Numbered from the stretch's first letter, positions 50,160 through 59,675 are shown. The stretch is DNA of 64,000 nucleotides from Chryseosolibacter sp964438975 (GCA_964438975.1 CAYTMU010000004.1:1-64000); one strand, 5' to 3'. The notes: generated by a model not told the origin, from the letters alone. A program made the numbers and translations.

Positions 50160-51052
50160 TTGCCGAACAGACACATTCACTTTCAGGTTTGCCGTTGGCT
50201 GCTGCCAAGGCGAAGGCTTTTTGGGAGCTGCTGAAGCCCCGATTGTCGTTGCTAGTAGCCTTCTCCTGTATCTTTGGCTATGTGTTGGCGTCGCCCGCGA
50301 TCAACTGGCGGGTGCTGCCCATGCTGTTTGTGGGTGGATTTCTTGTCTCCGGCGCGTCGATCGTTGTGAACCAGATATTGGAGCGCGATCTCGACAAGAT
50401 CATGTCGCGCACGCGACATCGCCCCCTGCCGACAGGTCGGCTTTCTGTGAGTGAGGCGGTTGCTTTCTGTGTGTTATGCCTGGCGACGGGTATTGCGATC
50501 CTCCTTATATACACCAACGTGTTCACGACGGTGTTGTCAGTGATCTCGATGATCCTGTACAGCTTCGTATATACGCCGCTGAAGCGCGTGGGGCCGGTAG
50601 CAGTGCTGGTCGGAGCAATACCGGGCGCGTTGCCTCCCTTGCTTGGGTGGACCGCGGCGACCGGAACGATCTCCCATGAGGCAATGATCATCTTCGGGAT
50701 CCAGTTCATCTGGCAGTTCCCGCACTTCTGGGCAATCGCTTGGGTCGCTGATGACGACTATCGGAAAGCTGGTTTCAAACTGTTGCCGTCCGGTGGTCAG
50801 AAGGATTTGAATACGGCAATCCAGATCATGATCTATACGTTGTTCCTGATACCACTTGGACTTCTTCCCGCGACATTCGGTATTACAGGAATCAAATCTG
50901 CAGTCGTGGTCACCGTCTGCGGCGTACTTTTTCTCGCACAGACATTTTCGCTCATGAAGTCAGGAGACAGGAGGGCAGCGCTCAAGATCATGTTCGGTTC
51001 CTTTATTTACCTGCCGGTCGTCCAGATAGCCTATTTGTTGGATAAAGTTTGA
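50156..51052 (+). CDS. ctaB: protohaem IX farnesyltransferase
   Basis: The 298-residue protein is a UbiA-superfamily prenyltransferase with nine helices, the Asp-rich motif NQILERDLDKIMSRTRHRPL near 79-98 and the second motif DDDYRKAGFKLLP near 199-211. It adds the farnesyl side chain to haem B, giving haem O. The start overlaps the ctaA stop. Confidence 0.95.
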   Translation: MIAEQTHSLSGLPLAAAKAKAFWELLKPRLSLLVAFSCIFGYVLASPAINWRVLPMLFVGGFLVSGASIVVNQILERDLDKIMSRTRHRPLPTGRLSVSEAVAFCVLCLATGIAILLIYTNVFTTVLSVISMILYSFVYTPLKRVGPVAVLVGAIPGALPPLLGWTAATGTISHEAMIIFGIQFIWQFPHFWAIAWVADDDYRKAGFKLLPSGGQKDLNTAIQIMIYTLFLIPLGLLPATFGITGIKSAVVVTVCGVLFLAQTFSLMKSGDRRAALKIMFGSFIYLPVVQIAYLLDKV

Positions 51053-51058
51053 GATGGA

Positions 51059-51661
51059 ATGGATAAGAGTATGGCACATGACATAAAGATCGTAGAAGAG
51101 GCGAAGAAGCCGCGGAGTATGAACCCCAAGAAGTTCGCACTTTGGCTGTTCATCGTCTCCGTAGTGATGTTGTTCGGGGCATGGACAAGCGCATACATTG
51201 TGAAGCGGGGAGAGCCGGGCTGGTCATCGTTTGACCTACCGCTCCAGTTTTGGGTTAACACAGGCATCATGCTTGTCAGCAGTGCGACCATGGTATGGGC
51301 TCACACGTCCGCTCGCAGGGATAACCTTGGGCAGACGAAACTGGGACTTGCGGTTACATTGGCACTCGGAATTGCCTTTCTGGTCGGCCAGTGGCAGGCC
51401 TGGGGAGAGATGGTGGCTATGAACCAATACTTTGCGGGCTCCGGAAGTAATTCAGCAAGTTCGTTTATATATGTGCTGACGGGCTTTCATGGACTGCACA
51501 TTATCAGCGGGATCATCGTCGTAGCTCTTGCTCTTCTGGCAGCTTACCGCTACCAGGTGCATTCCAAAAACATGCTCAGGATGGAATTGTGCTCTACGTA
51601 CTGGCATTTTTTGGGGGGACTTTGGCTATATTTGTTTGTCTTCTTAATATTGAACCGATAA
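51059..51661 (+). CDS. cytochrome oxidase subunit III-family protein, first copy
   Basis: The 200-residue protein has five helices of the subunit III family (FALWLFIVSVVMLFGAWTSAYI, GFHGLHIISGIIVVALALL and STYWHFLGGLWLYLFVFL). An internal ATG at 51071 (MAHDIK) is an equally good start. The following gene is a second, longer member of the same family. Confidence 0.9.
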   Translation: MDKSMAHDIKIVEEAKKPRSMNPKKFALWLFIVSVVMLFGAWTSAYIVKRGEPGWSSFDLPLQFWVNTGIMLVSSATMVWAHTSARRDNLGQTKLGLAVTLALGIAFLVGQWQAWGEMVAMNQYFAGSGSNSASSFIYVLTGFHGLHIISGIIVVALALLAAYRYQVHSKNMLRMELCSTYWHFLGGLWLYLFVFLILNR

Positions 51662-51673
51662 ATTAATCTTACA

Positions 51674-52408
51674 ATGGCAAGTACTCCGACAAGCGTTCAA
51701 GCTCCGGGCAGAAGTGTTTGGGATGGTGGGGTTTCACCCATGGGTGTCAGCTACGGCAAACTCATGATGTGGTTATTCCTCCTTTCTGACGCATTTACTT
51801 TTTCCGCGTTACTCGTCACCTATGGCCTGGTGCGCGTGTCGCATCCAGCGTACGACGGCGTTATTGAAGACTTCGTCTTTTCGCAGCAGTACTGGCCCGT
51901 GCCGGAGAAGGTATTCGAGGCGATCCCTTTCTTCGATATTCACGCCCCGCTCGTGTTCGTGGGTTTGATGACCTTTATCCTGATCATGAGTTCGGTGACA
52001 ATGGTCCTCGCTGTTGAGGCAGGACACCGCATGGACCGCAAGGCCGTTGAGAAATGGATGTTGTGGACGATCGTCGGAGGACTCACTTTCTTGTCGTGCC
52101 AGGCATGGGAATGGGCGCACTTCATTCATGGTGTCCCGACACCCGACCCGACTGATTATGAAGGGGCGAGCCTCAGTCAGAACCAGTACGGTCCGCCGGA
52201 CTTCGCGGGCTTCTTCTTCTTCATAACCGGGTTTCATGGATTCCACGTCTTCAGCGGAGTGTGTCTGAATTTCATGGTATACTACAACACCGTCACAGGG
52301 GTTTATGAACGCCGCGGTCATTACGAAATGGTCGAAAAGGTCGGGTTGTACTGGCACTTTGTCGACCTGGTTTGGGTGTTTGTGTTTACATTCTTCTACC
52401 TGGTCTGA
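51674..52408 (+). CDS. cytochrome oxidase subunit III-family protein, second copy
   Basis: The 244-residue protein has the same family blocks (MMWLFLLSDAFTFSALLVTYG, WEWAHFIHG, GFHGFHVFSGVCLNFMVYY, GLYWHFVDLVWVFVFTFFYL) with an insertion near 55-85 and 150-165. This copy keeps the conserved YWHFVD and is closer to canonical subunit III; the shorter copy has YWHFLGG. Tandem copies are common in Bacteroidota oxidase operons. Confidence 0.92.
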   Translation: MASTPTSVQAPGRSVWDGGVSPMGVSYGKLMMWLFLLSDAFTFSALLVTYGLVRVSHPAYDGVIEDFVFSQQYWPVPEKVFEAIPFFDIHAPLVFVGLMTFILIMSSVTMVLAVEAGHRMDRKAVEKWMLWTIVGGLTFLSCQAWEWAHFIHGVPTPDPTDYEGASLSQNQYGPPDFAGFFFFITGFHGFHVFSGVCLNFMVYYNTVTGVYERRGHYEMVEKVGLYWHFVDLVWVFVFTFFYLV

Positions 52409-52450
52409 CGAGGGCACAACGGAAACGAAATAGCAGTAAAATTATACGAC

Positions 52451-52798
52451 ATGGCTTCAACGCATCACGAAGAAACCCCGCAGGTAACAGTACTTCCCCC
52501 GGATAAGGAGAAGATCCGCAAGCTGTGGAGAGTAGCGCTCATCCTGGGTATCCTCACAGCTATCGAATTTGCGGTAGCGTTCCTGGTGCCTCACCGGTTT
52601 GCAGATCTGAGGATATGGCTGTTCATCGGGATGACGATCGTTAAGGCGGCATACATCGTTGGTGAGTTCATGCACTTGCGCCATGAGGCGAAAGTACTTA
52701 TCTGGTCTATCCTGATCCCGGTGATATTTATCGTCTGGCTGATCATTGCCCTGGTATACGAAGGCATGGCGATATCAGACGTGCGCCTCGGCGGCTGA
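52451..52798 (+). CDS. cytochrome oxidase subunit IV-family protein
   Basis: The 115-residue protein has three helices (VALILGILTAIEFAVAF, LFIGMTIVKAAYIVGEFMHL and ILIPVIFIVWLIIALVY) and the family EFMHLRHE segment near 71-78. It is the small bacterial subunit IV that stabilises the complex. Confidence 0.9.
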   Translation: MASTHHEETPQVTVLPPDKEKIRKLWRVALILGILTAIEFAVAFLVPHRFADLRIWLFIGMTIVKAAYIVGEFMHLRHEAKVLIWSILIPVIFIVWLIIALVYEGMAISDVRLGG

Positions 52799-52806
52799 CC
52801 AGTGGC

Positions 52807-53295
52807 ATGAAAGGAAAGAAACTTCTTTTCCTGTTCGCTGCGCTGCTTTTTCCTATCGCGATCTTCATTTTCCTGAAGACTTTCGGGGAGAACGAATTTC
52901 AGGTCCCTGTATTTTATGATGACGGTGATATCGCAACGCCGGTGGAGTGCGGCTACACGCACCAGTCGCCTTATCTCGTGCCTGACACGATCCTGGAGCA
53001 TCTGAACATACATCCTTTTGATTCTGTTTATGTAGTGTTCTTTGACGGATCGGACGGTCAGGCCTGGCAACGCGTGATACATGGGTTCGGCAAAGACCCC
53101 GTTCAAGTTGTGGACGCCTCGGGGCCACCTGACGATCTGCGCGAGGTCCGGGATTGTATTTTTCTGATGCCGCCAAACACATCAGTCGCATTGATGGACC
53201 AGCGAAGACGCATCCGGGGTTACTACGACGCACGTGAGCGGGACGAGGTGGACAGATTAATGGTGGAGATTAAGATTATTCTAAGGAAGTATTGA
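52807..53295 (+). CDS. SCO-like protein without the copper-binding cysteines
   Basis: The 162-residue protein has one N-terminal helix (LLFLFAALLFPIAIFIFL) and a thioredoxin-like remainder. Its end, SVALMDQRRRIRGYYDARERDEVDRLM near 129-155, matches the C-terminal part of SCO1/SenC proteins, in a place in the operon where SCO genes occur. The CxxxC copper motif and the distal His expected in SCO are absent; only two cysteines are present, far apart (Cys48 and Cys116). It may be an assembly scaffold that has lost copper transfer. Confidence 0.75.
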   Translation: MKGKKLLFLFAALLFPIAIFIFLKTFGENEFQVPVFYDDGDIATPVECGYTHQSPYLVPDTILEHLNIHPFDSVYVVFFDGSDGQAWQRVIHGFGKDPVQVVDASGPPDDLREVRDCIFLMPPNTSVALMDQRRRIRGYYDARERDEVDRLMVEIKIILRKY

Positions 53296-53296
53296 T

Positions 53297-53833
53297 ATGG
53301 TGGAGACTGATATTGAACAGCGGAGGACCCCCTATAGGAAGACGATTATCGCACTGTCGATTCTCATTCCGCTAATTATCGCACTGCTTTTTGGGATGCC
53401 TAAGATAGACGGTTATGACACGTCTTTCCTGCCGCCGATTTACGCATCCATCAACGGACTCACTGCTATGTTGCTTGTGGTGGCTGTTGTAGCGGTTCGG
53501 AACGGGAAACGCCGGCTCCACGAACGAATAATGAAGACCTGCATCGGCTTATCGGCGGGCTTCCTGATGCTTTACGTGGTCTATCATGTCACGAATGATT
53601 CTACGCCTTATGGCGGGGAAGGACCTGTCCGGATTATCTATTTTTTTATCCTTATAACGCACATTTTGCTTTCCATTGGTGTTATCCCGTTGGTGTTGTT
53701 TACATTTGTCAGGGCGCTGTCAGGTGATTTTCCCCGTCATCGCAGGCTTGCGAGGATCACCTTCCCTGTCTGGTTATATGTAGCTGTTTCGGGTGTTGTT
53801 GTATACCTGATGATTAGTCCTTACTACGCATGA
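53297..53833 (+). CDS. DUF420 membrane protein, probable oxidase assembly factor
   Basis: The 178-residue protein has five helices with conserved His residues (LPPIYASINGLTAMLLVVAV, RLHERIMKTC, LYVVYHVTN, ILITHILLSIG and RHRRLARITFPVWLYVAVSG), the DUF420/CtaM layout. CtaM in Gram-positive bacteria is needed for aa3 oxidase maturation (established); the same role is likely here. It ends in an ATGA overlap with the next small gene. Confidence 0.88.
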   Translation: MVETDIEQRRTPYRKTIIALSILIPLIIALLFGMPKIDGYDTSFLPPIYASINGLTAMLLVVAVVAVRNGKRRLHERIMKTCIGLSAGFLMLYVVYHVTNDSTPYGGEGPVRIIYFFILITHILLSIGVIPLVLFTFVRALSGDFPRHRRLARITFPVWLYVAVSGVVVYLMISPYYA

Positions 53834-54078
53834 AACGATTAGTGTTGACGATTTGTATGCTTGTAATGCTGTCCGCAGAGACATTTGCGCAATGTGCCAT
53901 GTGTCGATCTACGCTTGAAAACAATTTTAGCAACGGAGATCCTGGTATTGCGGCTGGTATCAATACAGGGATTCTTTACCTGCTGGTATTGCCTTACCTG
54001 GTGGCAACGGTAGTCGGACTATTGTGGTATAAATCGACAAGAGATGCAAGAAACAAACTTGGCAAGAGCACTGCTTAA
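53830..54078 (+). CDS. small exported CxxC membrane protein
   Basis: The 82-residue protein has a signal peptide (LVLTICMLVMLSAETFA), a CAMC pair right after cleavage followed by RSTLENNFSNGDP, and one transmembrane helix near 44-66. I know no named family, but the arrangement recurs next to DUF420 and DUF983 genes in Bacteroidota. A redox or copper-handling role for the CxxC pair in oxidase assembly is a guess. It overlaps the DUF983 gene by 35 bases. Confidence 0.8.
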   Translation: MKRLVLTICMLVMLSAETFAQCAMCRSTLENNFSNGDPGIAAGINTGILYLLVLPYLVATVVGLLWYKSTRDARNKLGKSTA

Positions 54079-54427
54079 CGGAAAATGTCCACGGTGTCGT
54101 CAAGGGGACATGTTCACTCACTCTCCATTGAACGCGACCAAGTTCATGAAAATGAATAAGGCCTGTCCTCATTGTGGGGTCCTCTTGCAGCCCGAACCGG
54201 GTTTCTACCAGGGTGCAATGTACGTTCAGTATGCCTTCACTGTTGTCGTCTTTCTGGTAATTGGTTTGAGCCTTTACAATTTTGCGGAACCGGTGTCTGA
54301 TTGGGTGTATGTTGGCGCCACCGTCGCAGCCGTCCTCCTGCTTGCCCCTCTGAATTACCGTTACTCCAGGATCATCTATCTTTATACATTCGGGGGTATT
54401 AAGTACGACCCTGAAAGATCGAATTAG
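54044..54427 (+). CDS. DUF983 protein
   Basis: The 127-residue protein begins inside the previous gene in another frame. It has two zinc-ribbon-like pairs (CPRC near 14-17 and CPHC near 40-43), the DUF983 segment PEPGFYQGAMYVQYAF near 50-65 and two transmembrane helices near 60-80 and 87-107. DUF983 genes regularly flank oxidase operons; the function is not known. The 35-base overlap implies coupled translation. Confidence 0.87.
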   Translation: MQETNLARALLNGKCPRCRQGDMFTHSPLNATKFMKMNKACPHCGVLLQPEPGFYQGAMYVQYAFTVVVFLVIGLSLYNFAEPVSDWVYVGATVAAVLLLAPLNYRYSRIIYLYTFGGIKYDPERSN

Positions 54428-54454
54428 GATTCAGGCACTTTAAACGGGACAAGG

Positions 54455-57400
54455 TTGAAGTCAAAATCCTTTTACTTTGTTGCTCTTACCCTCTCCATAG
54501 TCCTGCTTGCAGCCGGCCTGTTCTTTGCGTGGATTTCGTCCCGGGCGGACTCCGCTGAAGCGATGGCTTCGAGGGTCTCGGATCGGCTGGCTGGTGAGCT
54601 TACAGTAGTAGAAGAGGAACTCCAGACCGTCCTGGACAGCCCGTTTGATATCGACAAGGCCATCGCTGTAAAGACCACCTATCCTTTCTTCGTCTACGAC
54701 GGAAATAGACTGCGGTATTGGTCGGACAATGAATTTGTTCCCCCGCCTTTGTCTCCGGCGGACTCGTTCTCCATCCGGTTGCTCCGCATAGGCCGGGAAT
54801 CCTATCTTATTCGAAGGGATCGTATAGACGATCAACACTACGTTGTCTCGTTGATCACGCTGCTCAAAGAATACACCATCGTCAATGACTATCTGGAGAC
54901 CGAGTGGAATAAGGAGGTATTTCCTTCCCCGAACGTTAGCATACTTGACCCAAGCGCAACACTGGGCGTGCCTGTTTGTATTGGTGAGATATGCGTTTTT
55001 CGCATAAGTTTTCTACCAGACCAGTTCCCAGCGAACGAGAATCTCCGGGTTATCGCGATCGTTTTTTTTGTCTTGTCTCTCGCTGCGTTTCTGCTAATGG
55101 TGTTTTCCATCCTGCCTGTTATACGGCAGCGTTCGGTAGAGTGGGGGTTGGTTTTCCTGTTTGGTGTTTTTGTGGTATTGCGGTGGACGATGACTGGCTT
55201 CCAGTTCCCGTCTGCATTGACCCGGAGCGACTTCTTCGATCCTCAGGTGTTCGCATCATCAGCAATTAATCCTTCGCTTGGCGACATGTTTCTCAATGTA
55301 CTCGCCATCGGGGTGCTCTGCGTCTATGTTTTCAGGAATTTCTATCGGTCGCGTTGGCTTACCGAAGTCTATTTGGCCCGCGGATCATGGCTGCTTTCCA
55401 TTTTCTGCGGGCTCATGATCCTGTTTGCCTGGCTCTATCCCTATATTGTCATCCAAACCCTTTACAACAACTCCGCAATCATTCTGGATATTTCGCAGTC
55501 ACTGCAGTCCGACGGGTTGCGAGCCGTCGCGTTTCTTTCCGTCCTCGTATCGGGAATATCCGCTTTTCTTTTTGCTCACCCTTTCATCCGTGTTCTTGCG
55601 TCGCAAGGTTCACGATCACAACCCTTCATCGCATTTGTGATCTCGATGTTGCTCTTTGTTGGTATCAATGAGCTTTCCGGACAGGTCTATTTATCGTCTC
55701 TCATCTGCGGAGCCGTGAGTTTTGCGCTGACTTACTTCCTGCGTCTCTACAAGAAGCTGAAAGTGCTCTCATACGGAACCTTTGCGTACTTGTTTGTCAG
55801 TATTTTTTTTCTGTCAGCAAACGGCGCGTGGGCAATTCAGTATTTTACCGATAAGGAGAAGATCGATGCTCAGTTCCGCTTCGCGAGTACATTTCTCATT
55901 GATCGCGATATTTTCGCGGAGTATCTGCTAAACGATGCGTCCGGAAAGATTGCAGATGACATCTTTATTCAAACCCGGATCATGAGTCCGTTCCTGGGCA
56001 AGGAACCGATTCGCCAAAAGATCCGCCAGTTCTTCTTGCCGAGCTACTTTAATAAATACGATGTTCGCATCCTTGTTTTCAATTCATTCGGAGCACCTGT
56101 TGATAACCCGATACCGGCATCGTTTCACGAGTTGATCAGCGATTACGATCGCGATCCCTATCGGACTGAATACGAAGGACTTTTTTTCGTTACCAACCCG
56201 GGAACGGATATCACGCAGAAGTACGTCATGGTGGTGCCGATCGAACGCTCGTCGACTGTTCATGGCTATGTGATCGTCGAGTTGGCTCTGAAGAAGATAA
56301 TACCCGAGAACGTATATCCCGAGTTACTGGTCGACCGGACGTTTCAGCAGTTCTATCATACCCAGGATATCAATTATGCTGTGTTCCTGGATGGAAGTAT
56401 TATGTATACATCCGGTGAATACAACTATGAGAACTTCTTCGACTTGTCGTGGCTGGATAACAGAGCACTTTACACCACCGGGATCAGTCTGAACGGATAC
56501 GATCACATAGCACAGGAAGACCGCGCCGGACGGGTGGCTGTCGTTTCTGCCCCCGGGGTTCCGCTGGTTTACCGCATTGCGAATTTTTCGTTTCTTTTTG
56601 TGTTGGGATTGTTCATTATCTTGATCATGATATTCATCCAGGGAGTTTACAACTACTTCCTGGGCCGGCGTTTATTCTTCTCCGCGCGCATCCAACTCTA
56701 CCTCAACCTCGCGTTCTTTATTCCGCTGATTGTTGTGAGCATTACTACGCTTGGACTCACCAGCCAGTCCTCTCAGCAGCAGCTCGATGCGGAATACCTG
56801 AACAAGTCACGCGTATTCGGGCAGCATATTACCGGTTACCTGAATGAGTATATTAGCGACGTCGATGAGACTCGCATGACACTGACAAACCGGCTCGCTG
56901 ATCTCGCCCAACTGTCCAATCTGGATGCCAATGTCTACAATACCGAAGGACAACTGCTGGCAACGAGCCAACCACTGATATTCGAGAGCAGCCTGATATC
57001 GCGCTATATCAACTCTGCCGCATTCTTTCGAATATTGGACGGAGAGAACCTGATCATAGAAGCTGAGAGTGTCGGGAAGTTGAGATACTATGTTGCGTAC
57101 ACCGCGCTCAAGTCACCATTGACCGGCGAACTGATCGGCATTCTGGGTATCCCGTTCTTTCAGTCGGCGTATCTGTTGGAGCGCGTGCAAACGACGGTCC
57201 TGACCAATATTCTGAATATTTTCGCGGTAATTTTCATTGTCCTGCTGTTGCTTTCTTATTTCGTTTCCGATCGGCTTACGTTTCCCTTGAGATTCATCAC
57301 GCAATCACTCCGGAAGACATCGCTCACCCGCATGAATGAACCGTTGACCTGGACAGCAACCGATGAGATTGGTATCATGGTAAAGGAATACAATGCCATG

Positions 57401-58108
57401 CTATTCAAACTGAGCGAAAGCAAGATCGAGTTGGAGCAGACACAGCGGGAGAAGGCATGGCGTGAGATTGCGCAACAGGTGGCGCATGAAATCAAGAATC
57501 CGCTGACGCCGATGAAGCTGACCCTGCAGCAACTTGAACGTGCACTGCGCGAGGGGAACGGGTCGCCCGAAAAGACGCAGAAGGCAATAATCAATTTGCT
57601 CTCGCAGGTAGACACCCTAAATGATATTGCGTCTTCATTCAGCGGCTTCGCACGTATGCCGGAACCTGTGATCGTTCGGCTGGAAATTACCACGCTGATC
57701 AGACGGGCTATCGACCTGCACAGTCCAACGGGCGATATTGCATTCCGCAGTCGGGTGCGGGAGGTATTTGTAATGGGGGATGAGCAGCTACTCAGCCGGA
57801 CGTTTTCCAATCTTATCCTGAACGGCCTTCAGTCTGCGAAAGCAGGACGCCCGGTACGTGTCAGTGTTTCGGTCGAGATCCTCGGTGCCACGGTGCGGGT
57901 CCGTTTTGAAGATAATGGGAAAGGGATTGACCCGGAGATCGCCGACCGGATCTTCCTGCCGCACTTCAGCACGAAGAAGTCGGGGTCGGGCCTTGGTCTT
58001 GCGATCTCGCGGCAGGCGATCCACCAGATGAATGGAACGATTCGCTTCGAGACGAAAGCAGGGCAGGGGACGGTGTTTACGATTGAACTTCCGGTCGCTG
58101 CCGGATAG
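54455..58108 (+). CDS. very large NtrY-like membrane sensor histidine kinase
   Basis: The 1217-residue protein starts with TTG (preceded by GGGACAAGG). It has a first helix near 7-27, a periplasmic region, a block of about seven helices near 205-440, a second large extracytoplasmic region of about 250 residues, two more helices near 708-735 and 748-775, another sensor region, a helix near 918-940, a HAMP domain, a HisKA domain with H1011 in VAHEIKNPLTPMKL, and a HATPase domain (ILNGLQSAKAG, FEDNGKGI, SGSGLGLAIS). The HEIKNPLTP motif is that of NtrY kinases. No response-regulator gene lies next to it. It follows the oxidase cluster by 27 bases. Confidence 0.88.
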   Translation: MKSKSFYFVALTLSIVLLAAGLFFAWISSRADSAEAMASRVSDRLAGELTVVEEELQTVLDSPFDIDKAIAVKTTYPFFVYDGNRLRYWSDNEFVPPPLSPADSFSIRLLRIGRESYLIRRDRIDDQHYVVSLITLLKEYTIVNDYLETEWNKEVFPSPNVSILDPSATLGVPVCIGEICVFRISFLPDQFPANENLRVIAIVFFVLSLAAFLLMVFSILPVIRQRSVEWGLVFLFGVFVVLRWTMTGFQFPSALTRSDFFDPQVFASSAINPSLGDMFLNVLAIGVLCVYVFRNFYRSRWLTEVYLARGSWLLSIFCGLMILFAWLYPYIVIQTLYNNSAIILDISQSLQSDGLRAVAFLSVLVSGISAFLFAHPFIRVLASQGSRSQPFIAFVISMLLFVGINELSGQVYLSSLICGAVSFALTYFLRLYKKLKVLSYGTFAYLFVSIFFLSANGAWAIQYFTDKEKIDAQFRFASTFLIDRDIFAEYLLNDASGKIADDIFIQTRIMSPFLGKEPIRQKIRQFFLPSYFNKYDVRILVFNSFGAPVDNPIPASFHELISDYDRDPYRTEYEGLFFVTNPGTDITQKYVMVVPIERSSTVHGYVIVELALKKIIPENVYPELLVDRTFQQFYHTQDINYAVFLDGSIMYTSGEYNYENFFDLSWLDNRALYTTGISLNGYDHIAQEDRAGRVAVVSAPGVPLVYRIANFSFLFVLGLFIILIMIFIQGVYNYFLGRRLFFSARIQLYLNLAFFIPLIVVSITTLGLTSQSSQQQLDAEYLNKSRVFGQHITGYLNEYISDVDETRMTLTNRLADLAQLSNLDANVYNTEGQLLATSQPLIFESSLISRYINSAAFFRILDGENLIIEAESVGKLRYYVAYTALKSPLTGELIGILGIPFFQSAYLLERVQTTVLTNILNIFAVIFIVLLLLSYFVSDRLTFPLRFITQSLRKTSLTRMNEPLTWTATDEIGIMVKEYNAMLFKLSESKIELEQTQREKAWREIAQQVAHEIKNPLTPMKLTLQQLERALREGNGSPEKTQKAIINLLSQVDTLNDIASSFSGFARMPEPVIVRLEITTLIRRAIDLHSPTGDIAFRSRVREVFVMGDEQLLSRTFSNLILNGLQSAKAGRPVRVSVSVEILGATVRVRFEDNGKGIDPEIADRIFLPHFSTKKSGSGLGLAISRQAIHQMNGTIRFETKAGQGTVFTIELPVAAG

Positions 58109-58123
58109 TTGAAGTATGGTGTA

Positions 58124-58879
58124 TCACGCGTCGCGTTCGCGCAATGCGCTCATTACCTTGTTAGCGAAGACAAAGTCGTCGAGCTCCTGAACCCCGGAAT
58201 GAGTGATGTCGCGCTTGTTCCCCTCCCATAACTTCATCCCTTTGTAGATGAAGATTATTTTTTCCCCGATCCCCATCACGGAGTTCATGTCGTGCGTGAC
58301 GACGATTGTCGTGATGTTATAGTCTTCCGTGATATCCCGGATCAGTTCATCGATCACAATGGAGGTCTGAGGATCCAGGCCGGAGTTCGGCTCGTCGCAA
58401 AAAAGGTAGTTCGGATTATTTACAATCGCCCGTGCGATACCGACACGTTTTTTCATGCCACCGCTGAGTTCCGAAGGCATCTTCTTGTTTGCATTCTCTA
58501 ATCCCACGCGTTGGAGGCAGAAGTTGACCCGCTCGAGACGTTCCTCGGGAGTCATATGCGTGAGTATGTCAAGAGGGAATCGCACATTTTCTTCGACGGT
58601 TTTCGAGTCGAACAGCGCTCCTCCTTGAAATAGCATGCCGATCTCACGGCGGATTTCGGTCTTGGTATTACGGTCTGCCGCGAAGAAATCACGCCCGTCA
58701 TAGATGACCTGTCCTTCATCGGGCCGTATCAGTCCGACGATACATTTGAGCAGCACGCTTTTTCCGGTTCCGCTGGCACCGATGATCAGGTTGGGTTTTC
58801 CCTTCTCGAATGAGCCGCTGATGTCCTTAAGGACGACTTTGTCGCCGAACGATTTGGAGATATGGTGAACTTCGATCAT
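58124..58879 (-). CDS. MlaF-type lipid ABC transporter ATPase
   Basis: The 251-residue protein has Walker A GASGTGKS near 33-40, the Q-loop MLFQGGALFD, the signature LSGGMKKRVGIARAIV near 138-153, Walker B YLFCDEPNSGLDP and the H-loop VTHDMNS, all intact. The signature and the GGALFDS segment are those of MlaF/Mkl proteins, which power lipid movement between the inner and outer membranes. It overlaps the permease gene by ATGA. No MlaD (MCE) gene is in the window. Confidence 0.9.
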   Translation of the reverse strand: MIEVHHISKSFGDKVVLKDISGSFEKGKPNLIIGASGTGKSVLLKCIVGLIRPDEGQVIYDGRDFFAADRNTKTEIRREIGMLFQGGALFDSKTVEENVRFPLDILTHMTPEERLERVNFCLQRVGLENANKKMPSELSGGMKKRVGIARAIVNNPNYLFCDEPNSGLDPQTSIVIDELIRDITEDYNITTIVVTHDMNSVMGIGEKIIFIYKGMKLWEGNKRDITHSGVQELDDFVFANKVMSALRERDA

Positions 58880-59613
58880 TGTGAGAGGAGGAGCTGAGCC
58901 AGGAGATAGTCCGCGAGAAGAACTGCGATTACACTATTGGTAACGGCCTGCGTACTGGAGATACCTACCTCCAGTGCACCACCTTTGGTGTAGTATCCCT
59001 TGAAAGACGATATCGATGCCACCAGGAAGGCGAATACTACTGACTTGATAAGTGCGAAGGTGATAGTGAACTCGTTGAAGCCAAACCGGATACCATAAAT
59101 ATAATCGTTTGGCGAAATGATACCGGTGATGGTGCCGACGATATGCCCTCCGAGTAAGGCACAAACTCCGGCTACGATTACCAGGAGCGGATACATCAGC
59201 ATGGACGCAACGATCTTCGGGAGTACCAGATAGGAGATCGAGTTGATACCCATCACCTCCAGCGCATCTATCTGCTCCGTGATCCGCATGGTACCGAGGC
59301 CTCCGGCCATTCCGGTGCCTACTTTTCCGGCGTAGATAATCGCAATGATCGTTGGCGCGAGTTCCAATACCGTCATCTCCCTGACAACCTGTGAAATGAC
59401 GTAGTTTGGAATCAAAGGACTGACCATATTGTACGCAGTCTGAACAGTTGTTACTGCGCCCATAAACGTGGATACCAGGGCGACGAGCAAGATGGAACCG
59501 ATTCCGATTGTAACACACTCCTCCAGCGTGAGTTTGTAGTAAGTCTTGAACGACTCACGGTTAGTGAACAGGTGCCCGAGAAAGATGAAGTATTTACCGA
59601 TCTCCCTAATCAT
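58876..59613 (-). CDS. MlaE-type lipid ABC transporter permease
   Basis: From ATG 59613 the protein has 245 residues; a start seven codons upstream would add HAFLAA without need. It shows the MlaE fold with five helices and family segments LEECVTIGIGSILLVALVST, ELAPTIIAIIYAGKVGTGMA and MRITEQIDALEVMGINSISYL near 100-120. Together with the ATPase it should move phospholipids or sterol-like lipids. The divergent SDR gene begins 62 bases away. Confidence 0.92.
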   Translation of the reverse strand: MIREIGKYFIFLGHLFTNRESFKTYYKLTLEECVTIGIGSILLVALVSTFMGAVTTVQTAYNMVSPLIPNYVISQVVREMTVLELAPTIIAIIYAGKVGTGMAGGLGTMRITEQIDALEVMGINSISYLVLPKIVASMLMYPLLVIVAGVCALLGGHIVGTITGIISPNDYIYGIRFGFNEFTITFALIKSVVFAFLVASISSFKGYYTKGGALEVGISSTQAVTNSVIAVLLADYLLAQLLLSQ

Positions 59614-59675
59614 AGCTGCAAGAAATGCATGCAATTATTAACTTGCTAAATATAATGCAAAATAAAACATCAGCA

